Shown one piece after another: positions 1 to 8,093 of a DNA stretch of 64,000 nucleotides. The stretch is from Arenimonas fontis (lineage in GTDB: Bacteria; Pseudomonadota; Gammaproteobacteria; Xanthomonadales; Xanthomonadaceae). The notes under the pieces are model-generated. The model did not search any database and had not been told where the DNA came from. It saw only the letters and a program-made list of their open reading frames with translations. Location: NCBI RefSeq assembly GCF_008386465.1, contig NZ_VUOD01000005.1, positions 178,928 to 242,927 on the forward strand, in the 5' to 3' direction. The position numbers and the translations under genes were made by a program. Numbering within the stretch: the first letter of the stretch is position 1; each line of letters begins with the position of its first letter.

Positions 1-188
1 TGGGCCGACCGGGGGCGAACGGCCTGGGGGCGGCGATCCGCCCGGATCCCGCCGGCCTCGTCCTGCCAGCGCTGAACGGTGCGGGGGTCGATGCCGACCA
101 CCTCGCAGGCCGGTGCCAGCCGGGCGCCTTTGGTACGGGCTTGTTCGATGTCGCGGACCAGTGCCTGGCGATCTTCCAGCGCAATCAT
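1..188 (-). CDS. IS3-family transposase OrfB, N-terminal part
   Basis: This reading frame starts with ATG at 188-186 and is still open at the window edge. It begins MIALEDRQALVRDIEQART and contains a helix-turn-helix-like stretch (ACEVVGIDPRTVQRWQDE) as found at the start of IS3 OrfB proteins. The start overlaps the OrfA stop as ATGA, typical of IS3 elements where OrfB is made by coupling or by frameshift fusion. The catalytic DDE domain lies outside the window, so activity cannot be judged. Confidence 0.7.
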   Translation of the reverse strand, partial: MIALEDRQALVRDIEQARTKGARLAPACEVVGIDPRTVQRWQDEAGGIRADRRPQAVRPRSA

Positions 189-682
189 GCGTCCGCGTCC
201 TTTCGGAAGATCGCCTCGGCTTTTTTTGCCAGCACCAGGAGCGCCGCCGCTTCCGCCAGCGCCTTGTCCTTGCGCCGCAGCTCGCGCTCCAGCTCACGCA
301 CACGGCGCCGCTCTGCCTTGGCATCGGACGCGACAGCGGCACCCGCAGGATCCGCCAGCGCACCAACGGCGGCCTCGCGCCACTCATCCAGCTCGCTCGG
401 GAACAACCCGTGCGCGCGGCACCAGGCGTTGCGATCCTCCGCACTCATCGAGGCCGTCGTCAGCACCGCCTCGAACCGGGCCGCCGCCGTCCAGCCGCCA
501 GGCTTCGGCCCGGACGCCAGAGCCGCCGCGCGCCAACGCTCCAGCGTCGCCACCGACACACCCATCTCCCGCGACACCACCGCCAGATCGGCACTCTCAG
601 GCGGCAACAGCCTGGCTACCGCCTTGTCCTTGAACGCTTGTCCGTATCGAGCCACTTGCCATTTCCTCTCGCCCCCAAACAT
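185..682 (-). CDS. IS3-family transposase OrfA (helix-turn-helix)
   Basis: A 165-residue protein. The N-terminal half carries a helix-turn-helix (SREMGVSVATLERWR) for inverted-repeat binding, and the C-terminal third is a charged alpha-helical leucine-zipper-like region (RRRVRELERELRRKDKALAE) of the sort used by IS3 OrfA proteins for multimerisation. The stop overlaps the OrfB start as ATGA. It is longer than the usual IS3 OrfA of about 100 residues, matching the subgroup with an extra middle segment. It is unrelated at sequence level to the second IS3 OrfA at 1153-1464, so two different elements have hit this locus. Confidence 0.8.
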   Translation of the reverse strand: MFGGERKWQVARYGQAFKDKAVARLLPPESADLAVVSREMGVSVATLERWRAAALASGPKPGGWTAAARFEAVLTTASMSAEDRNAWCRAHGLFPSELDEWREAAVGALADPAGAAVASDAKAERRRVRELERELRRKDKALAEAAALLVLAKKAEAIFRKDADA

Positions 683-987
683 GGTCCTATCGGGGCGGCA
701 ACTAGTCTGACACTGGGGGCACCGGCCAAGGCAATGCTGACCAAGCCGTTCCTGGAAATGTCCACGCTCTCGACACGTCTCCCGATAGCATTGAGCAATA
801 GCCTCGGGAAGTCCGGATCGCCGAACACCGCGTTCGATTTGGCATCGGTCGCATGAGCCTTCCCAAGCAGCCGCAAGACCGGGCCATCAAAACTTAGCTC
901 GATGTAATCCCGAACAAAGCAAACACCGCTCACCTCTTCTCCTACGATGCTTTCAATCGCAGATCCTGAAGAAGACGAAGAAATCAT
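616..987 (-). CDS. Truncated small protein, probable orphan Rhs immunity protein
   Basis: I do not recognise the family. The native part is about 91 residues (713-987); downstream of about 713 the frame reads into the IS3 terminus, so the last 30 or so codons are IS-derived. It is compact and soluble-looking, with alternating hydrophobic strands (GVCFVRDYIELSFDGPVLRL). Its ATG overlaps the TGA of a remnant toxin-like frame (984-1098) as ATGA, the arrangement expected of a toxin tip and its immunity gene. Composition is less GC-rich than the core genome. Inference: immunity protein for a displaced Rhs tip, now inactivated by IS insertion. Confidence 0.5.
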   Translation of the reverse strand: MISSSSSGSAIESIVGEEVSGVCFVRDYIELSFDGPVLRLLGKAHATDAKSNAVFGDPDFPRLLLNAIGRRVESVDISRNGLVSIALAGAPSVRLVAAPIGPCLGARGNGKWLDTDKRSRTRR

Positions 988-1098
988 GGCTTTTTATCCA
1001 AGTAGTGGTGTGCCGCAGGATCATTGTTGGAGACAGTGCGCCCAGTTGCAGGGTTGACGGTCTGCCGCCCCTCGTTCATGTAAACCGCCCTGGCACCT
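984..1098 (-). pseudogene. C-terminal remnant of a displaced Rhs toxin tip
   Basis: A minus-strand frame enters from the IS at 1099 and ends at the TGA at 986-984. Its last residues include NEGRQTVNPATGRTVSNNDP followed by AAHHYLDKKP, a short motif-rich ending with adjacent histidines of the kind found at the ends of polymorphic-toxin nuclease tips. Everything upstream of about 1098 belongs to the inserted IS, so the toxin lacks its body. The stop overlaps the start of the downstream small gene. The nuclease assignment is inference; what is seen is a truncated frame coupled to a small gene. Confidence 0.45.
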
Positions 1099-1152
1099 TG
1101 GAGTTGACCCGGTTTAGTGGACACCTCATCGTTGGATTTGGAGGAGTTCACC

Positions 1153-1464
1153 ATGGCAGACAAGACGGTTCGATACGCGCCGGAGTTTAGGCGGCAGATG
1201 GTGGCGTTGGTCGGCACGGGCCGGACGCCGGCATCGCTGTCCAAGGAGTTCGGGCCTTCGGCCTGGACGATTGGGCTTTGGGTCAAGCAAGCCCAGCGTG
1301 ATGCGGGCAGCGGCGACGGCGGGCTGACGAGCGCTGAGCGCGAAGAGCTGCAGCGCTTGCGGCGCGAGAATCGGCGGCTGAAGGAGGAGCGCGACATCCT
1401 CTCAAAAGCCGCGGCCTGGGTCGCCACGGAGAACGGCCCCTCGAAGCGCTCTTCGGGTTCGTGA
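1153..1464 (+). CDS. IS3-family transposase OrfA
   Basis: The ATG at 1153 is preceded by GGAGGAG at 1140-1146, so this start is preferred to the longer frame from 1117. The 103-residue product begins MADKTVRYAPEFRRQMVALV, has a helix-turn-helix (PASLSKEFGPSAWTIGLWVK), and ends in a charged helix (ERDILSKAAAWVA). This is the standard IS3 OrfA layout: DNA binding plus a leucine zipper. The 3' end overlaps OrfB by four bases (GTGA), where translational coupling or a -1 frameshift would yield the OrfAB transposase. Confidence 0.9.
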   Translation: MADKTVRYAPEFRRQMVALVGTGRTPASLSKEFGPSAWTIGLWVKQAQRDAGSGDGGLTSAEREELQRLRRENRRLKEERDILSKAAAWVATENGPSKRSSGS

Positions 1465-2381
1465 AGGCGAATCAGGCCACCCATTCGGTCGAGGTCATGT
1501 GCCGATTGCTTGGCGTGTCCAGGAGCGGGTTTTACGCCTGGTTGAAACGCCCGATGTGCCAGCGGCAGCGGCGGGATCTGGAACTGACGGGCACGATCTG
1601 CGCGATCCACCGCCGCTCGCGGGAGACCTACGGGGCCCCGAGCATCCACGCCGAGCTGGCGGACGATCACGGCATTCACATCGGCCGCAAGCGCGTGGCC
1701 CGGCTGATGCGCCAGAACGGCCTGCGGGGCGCCACGCTGCGCAAGTACGTGGTGACCACGCAGAGCGATCCGGAGGCGGCCAAGCCCATCGATCTGGTGG
1801 AGCGCCGGTTCTTCGCCGACGCGCCCGACCAGCTGTGGGTGGCGGACATGACCTATGTCCCGACTTGGTCGGGCTGGCTGTATCTGGCGATGGTGCTGGA
1901 CGTGTACTCGCGCAAAGTCGTCGGCTGGGCCATGGACACGAACATGCGCACCGAGCTGATCCTCGACGCGCTGCAGATGGCGGTGACGCAGCGTCAGCCG
2001 AGCGGCGTCATCCACCATTCGGACCGGGGGTCCCAGTACACGAGCTATGCTTTCGGCAAGCGCTGCCGGGAAGCCGGCATCATGCCGTCGATGGGCTCGG
2101 TGGGCGATGCCTACGACAACGCGATGGCCGAGAGCTTCTTCGCCACGCTCGAACGCGAGGTGCTCAACCGTCGGCGGTTCAAAAGCCAGGCCGAAGCCAG
2201 GATGGCGATCTTCGAGTGGATCGAGGGCTGGTACAACCCGCATCGTCGTCACTCGGGTCTGGGTTACCGATCGCCGGTCAACTACGAGCGCGCACATCAC
2301 CAAGCAAGGGTCCGGATGGCAGAGCTTCCGCCACCTGCAGCAGCGGAACCGACGTCGGGTAAGATCCCGGAGGCAGCATGA
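1461..2381 (+). CDS. IS3-family transposase OrfB (DDE integrase domain)
   Basis: The 306-residue frame starts at GTG 1461, overlapping the OrfA stop; in IS3 elements the active enzyme is usually the OrfAB fusion. It has an HTH_21-like N-terminus (MCRLLGVSRSGFYAWLKRP) and the rve catalytic core with WVADMTYVPT (first Asp), IHHSDRGSQYTS (second Asp) and a Glu in DNAMAESFFATLERE. The C-terminal YNPHRRHSGLGYRSPVNYE is characteristic. All three catalytic residues are present and there is no internal stop, so the element looks intact and possibly active. Confidence 0.93.
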   Translation: MKANQATHSVEVMCRLLGVSRSGFYAWLKRPMCQRQRRDLELTGTICAIHRRSRETYGAPSIHAELADDHGIHIGRKRVARLMRQNGLRGATLRKYVVTTQSDPEAAKPIDLVERRFFADAPDQLWVADMTYVPTWSGWLYLAMVLDVYSRKVVGWAMDTNMRTELILDALQMAVTQRQPSGVIHHSDRGSQYTSYAFGKRCREAGIMPSMGSVGDAYDNAMAESFFATLEREVLNRRRFKSQAEARMAIFEWIEGWYNPHRRHSGLGYRSPVNYERAHHQARVRMAELPPPAAAEPTSGKIPEAA

Positions 2382-2436
2382 AGGAAAGAGCGCAGGACTG
2401 AGACATCAACCTGTCCACGAAAGCGGGTCAACTCCA

Positions 2437-2546
2437 GAACACCCGATCAGGCGCTGCGCGAAGCGCTGCAGATCAACGCGCTGCCGCCCATCGTTCCCGA
2501 CCTCGAGGAGACAACCGAAACCCAAGCTGAGAAACTCGTCGCCTGA
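2437..2546 (+). pseudogene. Unidentified C-terminal coding remnant abutting the IS
   Basis: Immediately right of the IS a plus-strand frame continues for about 35 codons to TGA 2544-2546, ending in a proline- and glutamate-rich tail (VPDLEETTETQAEKLVA). It has no start of its own and reads out of the IS terminus, so it is the 3' end of a gene removed by the IS or by the associated rearrangement. I do not recognise the parent protein; a transposase tail is possible. Nothing else is evident up to 2604. Confidence 0.35.
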
Positions 2547-2604
2547 CCGCCGCTACCAGTGGCCCAGTGTCGGGTAATTACCCAACTTGTACACGATAGT
2601 GCAA

Positions 2605-3042
2605 TCAGTCAGCGAAGGAGTAATGGCAAACTTCTTCAAGATCCAAGACAAACTCGCCGGACATCAAACTAATTGTGCCTAGCACCTCAACATCCGCTGA
2701 TATGTTGCACAAGTAGTTGGCACCTCGTTCTGAGCAGATCTTCTTTCGTTCAGCATAAAACTTCGCTACAGATTCGGAAGTGCCACGCCTGCCAATGTCG
2801 ATTATGCGGCGCCCTCCGACGCATGATGCGTCCTCGACAACTTCCTCGTGCTTTCCATCAGACACATAACGCGCGCTGAGTTTGACCTTAGCGCCATGGT
2901 ACAGCTGAAGATTCCAGGCAACCTCGCAAAATGAAGGTTGCTTTGCTTCAACGTCTCTTACGTTGACAGACGTTGACGAGACACAGCCTGCCAAAAAGAA
3001 GGCCACGTAAAAAGCTGCTAATCGCTGCGGACGCGTAGTCAC
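2605..3042 (-). CDS. Lipoprotein, probable immunity partner of the Rhs metallopeptidase tip
   Basis: The start is taken as GTG 3042, which overlaps the Rhs stop as GTGA and is preceded by GGAGGAGAAG; an upstream ATG in the same frame lies inside the Rhs gene and has no such support. The 145-residue product has a lipoprotein signal (RLAAFYVAFFLAGC, cleavage before Cys). The mature part has five further cysteines (as in FCEVAW, ASCVGG, KICSERG, YLCNIS, EEVCHY), consistent with disulphides and periplasmic location. No family is recognised. Coupling to the Rhs stop and the low GC shared with the toxin tip support an immunity role; a membrane-anchored periplasmic immunity protein implies a toxin acting in the envelope. 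That is inference. Confidence 0.6.
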   Translation of the reverse strand: MTTRPQRLAAFYVAFFLAGCVSSTSVNVRDVEAKQPSFCEVAWNLQLYHGAKVKLSARYVSDGKHEEVVEDASCVGGRRIIDIGRRGTSESVAKFYAERKKICSERGANYLCNISADVEVLGTISLMSGEFVLDLEEVCHYSFAD

Positions 3043-6000
3043 TTCTTCTCCTCCGGCGGCTTTTGTCGAGCTTCCCAATTCCTTACCGATCCTTCTACGC
3101 CTTTTGCTTGCTCTTGCTTGCTAATGTTGACCCCAAGCCCTTTACCAATAATTGCTTCAGTAGCATATGCCCTAGTTTCAGTGGCTCGCACCTCATCGCT
3201 CGTATTCGCTGGTCGCCCCCTAGCCTGAGCATCCATGTCATGACTGGCCTCATGACCGATAACCATGGCGCCAGTCGTAGAGTTATCCACCTTGCTGATA
3301 TCGATAGTGGTAGTCCCTCTCTGGTCTGTATGGGCGACCGTGTCGCCCTTCAATTCACCAGGCTTATAGTGCGGCCCGCCCGATCCTTCAGTGCCGATAT
3401 ATTTCAATACCTGATCTACGCGCCTTCGCTCGTGCCGAGCTTCAAGACTGTTGCGTGATTCTCGCATAGCTGCAACGTATGTCTTAATGGCAGCGCAGAC
3501 CGAAACGTCACAGCTATATCTCCCGTCGGGATCAGTGAAGCGATATGAGTTGTTGTTGCCGTACCAATAGCGGTTGAAGTTGGTGCCGTTGACTGAGCTG
3601 GCCGCCACCGGATCCACCGACAGGAACCGCCCGGTCACCGGATCGTAGTACCGCTGCTGCATGTACACCAGCCGGCTGGCCGCATCCATCCGGTGCCCCG
3701 TGAAACCCGGGCCGTTGATCCAGGTGCCGTCCGCCGGCTCGCCCCAGGCCGTCAGCCGCTCGCGGCGCACCACCTGACCGGACTCATCCGTCTCCGCCAC
3801 CGGACTGCCCAGGGCGTCGGTGTGCTGGTAGCGGATGTAGCTGGTGGCGCCATCGAACGAGACCGTCCGCATCGCCACCAGGCTGCCACCCAGGTAGATG
3901 TGGTTGTGCCGCAACTGGGTCTTGACGTCGTTGGTGTATAGCAGCTTGCCGTCCTGACTGTACTGGAAGTAGGTTGACTCCCCGGTCACTTCCCGCACGC
4001 GACGGCCCAAGCCGTCATAGACATAGGTGCTGGACAGGCCACCGACCGTACTGGCCGTCAGCCGGTTGGCGCGGTCAAAGGTGAAGGTATCAGTCGGACC
4101 GCCCGCCCACTGGCGCTGGACCAGGTTGCCGCGGGTGTCGTAGGCCTGGGTGAACACCGTGGCCCCGGCGTCATTCCTGACCTGGTGGTTGCGGTTGGCC
4201 GCGTCATACTCCATCCGGTAATCCCGGCTGCCCTGGGCCAGCCGGCGGATGTTGTCGAGCGCGTCATAGGCAAAGGTGCCGTTGCCGCCCTGGGCGCTGC
4301 CCGCAGTCACCGACAGCAGGCGGTCCAGGGCGTCGTAGCTCATGTCCCGGTTGCCCGGCTGGCCGGTCAGGCCGTCGGAGATGGCCAGGACATTGCCGTT
4401 CTTGTCGTAGTCATAGCTGTCGTCCAGTACCACTGTCGCGCCCAGCGCATCCCGGCTGCGCTCCGGCAGGCCGCGGGCGTTCTGGGTCAGGGTGTGGACA
4501 ATGCCGTTTCCGTAGGTGAACTGCTTGATTGCCCCGTTCGGATGGTAGGTAACGCCCGTGGCATAGGTGCCCGCCTGGGTCGGCTGGCCCAAGGCATTGG
4601 GTGCGTAGCTCACCTGATGGCCGTCTCGGTAGGTCAGGGTCGCCAGGTGACCCAGCGGCGTGTAGCCATACTGGGTCAGCCAGTTCAAGCTCCCGTATTG
4701 CAGTCGCTCGCTGGTCAGTAGGCCCAGGCGGTTGTAGCCATAGGTCAGCGTGACGTCCCCCGAGATCACCTTATGCACGGCGCCATCGGGGTGATAGCTG
4801 GTGCTCACATCCGGCGTACTGTCCGGATAATCCACGAGGATCAGGCGGTTGCGGGCGTCATAGCTGTGCAGCACCTTGTCGGCAGCGGCCACGCTGCCAC
4901 GGTTGCAGCTCAACGTCGTCAGGTTCGTACCCTCGGCACTCCAGGCCAGGTTGCCGGCGGCGTCGTAGGCGAACAAGGTGGCGCCCGTCTCCGGCTCGAT
5001 CCGCTTGCACAGCCGCTGCTGGGCGTCATACACGTACTGCCGCACCACCGACTGGGCGCTGCCGTCGTAGCTGCCCGAGCGGGTGAGGCGGGTCGGGTGG
5101 CCGAAGGCATTGCGGGCGATCTCCGTCGTTTGCTGCACGGCCTGGCCCTCGGCCTGCACGATCCTCACCGGCCAGTCGGTACCGGGCGTGTCCCAGGCCA
5201 GGTACTCGGTCAGGGTCGTGAAGCCGCGCGGATGGGTGACCCGGGTCCTGAACCCGCTCAGGTAGGCCGTGCTGGTCACCAGGGGGCCCAGCTCGCTGTC
5301 CTGGCTGACCCGGGTCACCCGGCCCAGGGCGTCGTAGGTAGTGCCCACGCCCTCGGTAAAGGAGGCGATGCTGCTGGCACTGGCCCGCGGGTAGCCCTCG
5401 AACACCACCCGCCCGTAGGCGTCGTGCCGCCAGCCGCGGAAGTGCTGCGTGCCCGTCGGGTCGGCCGCGTCGTACTCCCGCGCGATCACCGGCCGCCACA
5501 GGCCGTCGTAATAGGTCGCCTTGCGGTAGTCCCCCCGGCTCTCCACCACCCGCCAGTGCCCGGCCGCAAGGCCGTACTCGCTGCTGGCCACCTGCGCGTA
5601 GGCATAGCCGGTCGGCGCCCAGGCGCTGGCATCGCACACCCCCGCCTGGCTCCCCGACGGCCAGGTCACCCCGCTCACCCGGCCCATCCCGTCATAGCCG
5701 TAGCAGGTCCGCGACCCCCGCTCGTCCTCCCGCCAGACGATCCAGCCCTGATCGTTCACCCCCGCCTTCACCACCGTCCCGTCCGCCTGGCCGATCGTCT
5801 GCGGAATGCCCCGCTTCCAGTCCGTCAGCGTCGTCGCCTGGCCCCGCCCGTCCGTCACCGTCCGCACCGTGCCGTCGGCGTGGTAGGACAGCGATTGCTC
5901 GAGCAGACCGAAGGCTTTTCGCCAGACTGGCCGCGCCAGGCTGTCGAAACCCACTTCCCGCACCACCACTCCCGCCACGGTTTCCGACGCCAGCTGGCCC

Positions 6001-7799
6001 AGCACCCACAAGGGCAAATGGTCGTGGTAGGCGTACTGCTCGCTCCGCTGGTAGCCCAGAGTGCTCGAGCGGGTGACCGCCGTCGGCCGGGCAAAGGCGT
6101 CGAACGCGGTGATGTCCCGGCTGAACGTCACGCCGTCCTGGACAATCCGCAGCCGCCGCAGCGGCCGCAGCCGCTCGTTCCAGAACACGTCGCTGTACCA
6201 GCTCGGGTCCACCCCCACCCGGTCCGGGAAGGGCTGACCGGTCGGGTCCGAAACGTACTCGTGCACCTCCTGCCGCACCCGCACGTCCCCGAACCAGGTC
6301 TCCTGCGACAGCAACTGTCCCTCGTCCCGCTCGTAGCGGTTGCCGAAGGTATATACCTCCCGGATCCCTTCCGGCCCGGCGACCGTCACCGACCGCGTCT
6401 GCGGACCATAATCGCCCGCCGCCACCGGCCCGTTGCCGTAACTGAACGTCCACTGCGCAACCGGCAGGCCCGGACCGCTGACCTGCTTGCCCACGATCCC
6501 CACCACGTCGAAGCTGCGCGGCGTCCAGCTCTCGAAATCCCAGGGCTGATCCGGCTCCCCGGTGGTGTTGGGCATGCCCGACGGCGCCGTGATCGTGCCG
6601 TAGCTGCAATGCGAATCCGGCACTCCTGCCCGGACATGACGCAGCCAGCGGAACGTGAACGTGGCGGTCGCGCCGGCCGGATGGGTGATGCTGCCCGTCG
6701 CCGTCTGCGGCGACAGCACGCGGCGGAATCCGCACCAGGGCGACGCCCAGTCCCAATCGTCGCCCGACCCGTCACCCCCCCAATGCGGCGGGTAGATGCC
6801 CGCCATCTGCAGCGTCCACTTCGATCCGTCCGGCAACGTGACCGTGGACAGCTCGCCGCCACCGCCGTAGCCATAAGCCACCGTCCGGCCCCCGCTGGAC
6901 ACACTCGCCACCCGACCGTCCGCGCGCCACGACACCGCAATCGCGCGGCCGTCGCTGGCCGTGATGCCGGTCAGCCGCGAGCCCGACCAGTGATAGCTCA
7001 CCCAGTTGCCGAAGCGGTCCTCGACCCGCGTGGCGTAAAGGCGGGCCCGCGAGCGCGGTTCGTAAAACCACACCCACCGCCCGTTGCCCCACTGCTCCTG
7101 ATTCAGCTCGCTTCGGCCAATGGTCTTCTCCGGCATCAGCACCAGCCAGTCGAACCAGTACTTCGTGCCATCCGGCGCCACCGCCAGAAACCCTTCGCCT
7201 CCTTGCCCGCTGGCCAGGGATGGCAGGCAGCCGACCTGCCAGAAATCCTTGGTCAGCCACGGATACGGACCTCCTGCCGGAGTCGGCAGAGCCGCTTCCC
7301 GAAACAACAGCTGCCGACCGCCTTCACCCGGCACGAACAGTTCAAACCCCCGCCAGTAGTGGTAAGCCATGAACCCGTTGTATCCGGGCGGCGCCGCCTC
7401 CAGCCGTGTCTGCGGTGAACTGCAGCGGGCCATCGGATTGGACGTGCTGACCTTCCAGCCGACATCCGCCAGCACGCTGGCCCCGATGTGCGGCACCTCC
7501 AGATCCCAGTCGCCGAAGGCGAAACCGCGGGGCGATCCCTTCTCTCCCTCCACATCCAGCCGGCGGGATATGGCCACCGTCAGTCCGCTGTTGCCCGGGA
7601 TGCTCAGATCGGTATGGCGGAATGCCGTCGTGCCCTTGTACAGGTTGACCTGCTCGCCGAACGCCTCGTCACCAATGCTGCCGACCACGCTGGCCGACTG
7701 GATACGCTTGTGGTGGTCATCGGCGTAGTACTGTCCCCACCCTGCCTGCGGCGCCAACAGCGCCAGCAGCGCCACGGCCATCACCCGAATGCCTGTCAT
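3039..7799 (-). CDS. Secreted Rhs/YD-repeat protein with C-terminal HExxH metallopeptidase tip
   Basis: About 1586 residues. The start at 7799 is preferred because GGAG lies 9 bases upstream; in-frame ATGs at 7805 and 7814 and a longer frame to 7916 are alternatives. The N-terminus is a Sec signal peptide (MAVALLALLAPQAGWGQ). The body is a long series of YD repeats (YGYDGMGRVSGVTW, FAYDAAGNLAWS, YVYDGLGRRVRE), then the Rhs core (YYDPVTGRFLSVDPV) and the conserved DPDGR junction. The last 159 residues (3039-3518) are a distinct lower-GC tip with HEASH (codons at 3240-3254) and a downstream ATETRAYA that could give a third zinc ligand, i.e. a zincin-type metallopeptidase. Rhs shells encapsulate and release such tips to kill or modify competitors. 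The stop overlaps the probable immunity lipoprotein. Confidence 0.85.
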   Translation of the reverse strand: MTGIRVMAVALLALLAPQAGWGQYYADDHHKRIQSASVVGSIGDEAFGEQVNLYKGTTAFRHTDLSIPGNSGLTVAISRRLDVEGEKGSPRGFAFGDWDLEVPHIGASVLADVGWKVSTSNPMARCSSPQTRLEAAPPGYNGFMAYHYWRGFELFVPGEGGRQLLFREAALPTPAGGPYPWLTKDFWQVGCLPSLASGQGGEGFLAVAPDGTKYWFDWLVLMPEKTIGRSELNQEQWGNGRWVWFYEPRSRARLYATRVEDRFGNWVSYHWSGSRLTGITASDGRAIAVSWRADGRVASVSSGGRTVAYGYGGGGELSTVTLPDGSKWTLQMAGIYPPHWGGDGSGDDWDWASPWCGFRRVLSPQTATGSITHPAGATATFTFRWLRHVRAGVPDSHCSYGTITAPSGMPNTTGEPDQPWDFESWTPRSFDVVGIVGKQVSGPGLPVAQWTFSYGNGPVAAGDYGPQTRSVTVAGPEGIREVYTFGNRYERDEGQLLSQETWFGDVRVRQEVHEYVSDPTGQPFPDRVGVDPSWYSDVFWNERLRPLRRLRIVQDGVTFSRDITAFDAFARPTAVTRSSTLGYQRSEQYAYHDHLPLWVLGQLASETVAGVVVREVGFDSLARPVWRKAFGLLEQSLSYHADGTVRTVTDGRGQATTLTDWKRGIPQTIGQADGTVVKAGVNDQGWIVWREDERGSRTCYGYDGMGRVSGVTWPSGSQAGVCDASAWAPTGYAYAQVASSEYGLAAGHWRVVESRGDYRKATYYDGLWRPVIAREYDAADPTGTQHFRGWRHDAYGRVVFEGYPRASASSIASFTEGVGTTYDALGRVTRVSQDSELGPLVTSTAYLSGFRTRVTHPRGFTTLTEYLAWDTPGTDWPVRIVQAEGQAVQQTTEIARNAFGHPTRLTRSGSYDGSAQSVVRQYVYDAQQRLCKRIEPETGATLFAYDAAGNLAWSAEGTNLTTLSCNRGSVAAADKVLHSYDARNRLILVDYPDSTPDVSTSYHPDGAVHKVISGDVTLTYGYNRLGLLTSERLQYGSLNWLTQYGYTPLGHLATLTYRDGHQVSYAPNALGQPTQAGTYATGVTYHPNGAIKQFTYGNGIVHTLTQNARGLPERSRDALGATVVLDDSYDYDKNGNVLAISDGLTGQPGNRDMSYDALDRLLSVTAGSAQGGNGTFAYDALDNIRRLAQGSRDYRMEYDAANRNHQVRNDAGATVFTQAYDTRGNLVQRQWAGGPTDTFTFDRANRLTASTVGGLSSTYVYDGLGRRVREVTGESTYFQYSQDGKLLYTNDVKTQLRHNHIYLGGSLVAMRTVSFDGATSYIRYQHTDALGSPVAETDESGQVVRRERLTAWGEPADGTWINGPGFTGHRMDAASRLVYMQQRYYDPVTGRFLSVDPVAASSVNGTNFNRYWYGNNNSYRFTDPDGRYSCDVSVCAAIKTYVAAMRESRNSLEARHERRRVDQVLKYIGTEGSGGPHYKPGELKGDTVAHTDQRGTTTIDISKVDNSTTGAMVIGHEASHDMDAQARGRPANTSDEVRATETRAYATEAIIGKGLGVNISKQEQAKGVEGSVRNWEARQKPPEEKK

Positions 7800-7901
7800 C
7801 CGCATCGTCTCCATGCCTGGAATCGCCCCGGGGCGTCGGATTCCCGCCGTCTCCCCACCCTCCGATCCACGGCGGCACGGGCCCGCACAGGACAGGAAAA
7901 A

Positions 7902-7917
7902 TGTGACGAGCGTCACG
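7902..7917. promoter_or_regulatory. CRP/Clp-type operator candidate
   Basis: TGTGACGAGCGTCACG, inside AAATGTGACG...CGTCACGAAT, matches the CRP-family pattern TGTGA-N6-TCACA except for the last base, with 6-bp perfect arms (GTGACG/CGTCAC). It lies about 100 bp upstream of the Rhs start and about 180 bp upstream of the divergent sigma-factor gene. In xanthomonads Clp, a CRP homologue, controls secreted factors, so regulation of the Rhs gene is plausible. Inferred from one site only. Confidence 0.45.
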
Positions 7918-8093
7918 AATCAGACTCTCGGTCGGCATCGCCCGCCCCTACACCCCCGCCGCCCGCCACCAGAGCCCCCGCACCACCGGCGGCAGCCGGC
8001 CGGCCAGGCCCAGCCCGTACCCGCCCCGGCCCCGGCCGGGGGGACTTTGGCTATAGTGTCGCCAGCCCGCGCCAAGACGGGCCCCGGGGAACC

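Larger units (their letters stand above)
1..712 (-). mobile_element. IS3-family insertion sequence, cut by the window edge
   Basis: Two overlapping minus-strand transposase frames (OrfA, then OrfB running off the left edge) define an IS3-type element. Its right end is probably at about 706-712, where the minus strand reads TGTCAGACTAGTTGCC, a TG-type terminus. Just beyond it the coding frame of a small accessory protein (616-987) continues, so the element has inserted into and truncated that gene. The left inverted repeat is outside the window, so full length and target duplication cannot be checked. Confidence 0.75.
1099..2436 (+). mobile_element. Complete IS3-family element with 25-bp terminal inverted repeats
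   Basis: The ends are imperfect inverted repeats: TGGAGTTGACCCGGTTTAGT at 1099 and TGGAGTTGACCCGCTTTCGT on the reverse strand ending at 2436. Between them lie OrfA (1153-1464) and OrfB (1461-2381). The flanking bases differ (CCT on the left, GAA on the right), so there is no 3-bp target duplication, and unrelated coding remnants lie on each side. This suggests that a deletion or rearrangement followed insertion, or that the element arrived by recombination. Confidence 0.85.

Noticed and set aside
984..2303. 439-residue minus-strand frame through the IS3 element
   Set aside because: Most of it is antisense to the IS3 OrfB. Only the last 37 codons outside the IS (984-1098) look genuine and are listed as a toxin remnant.
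4773..7418. 881-residue open frame on the plus strand
   Set aside because: It is antisense to the YD-repeat region of the Rhs gene; its His/Arg/Pro-rich composition is that of a GC-rich shadow frame, with no start signal or family motif.
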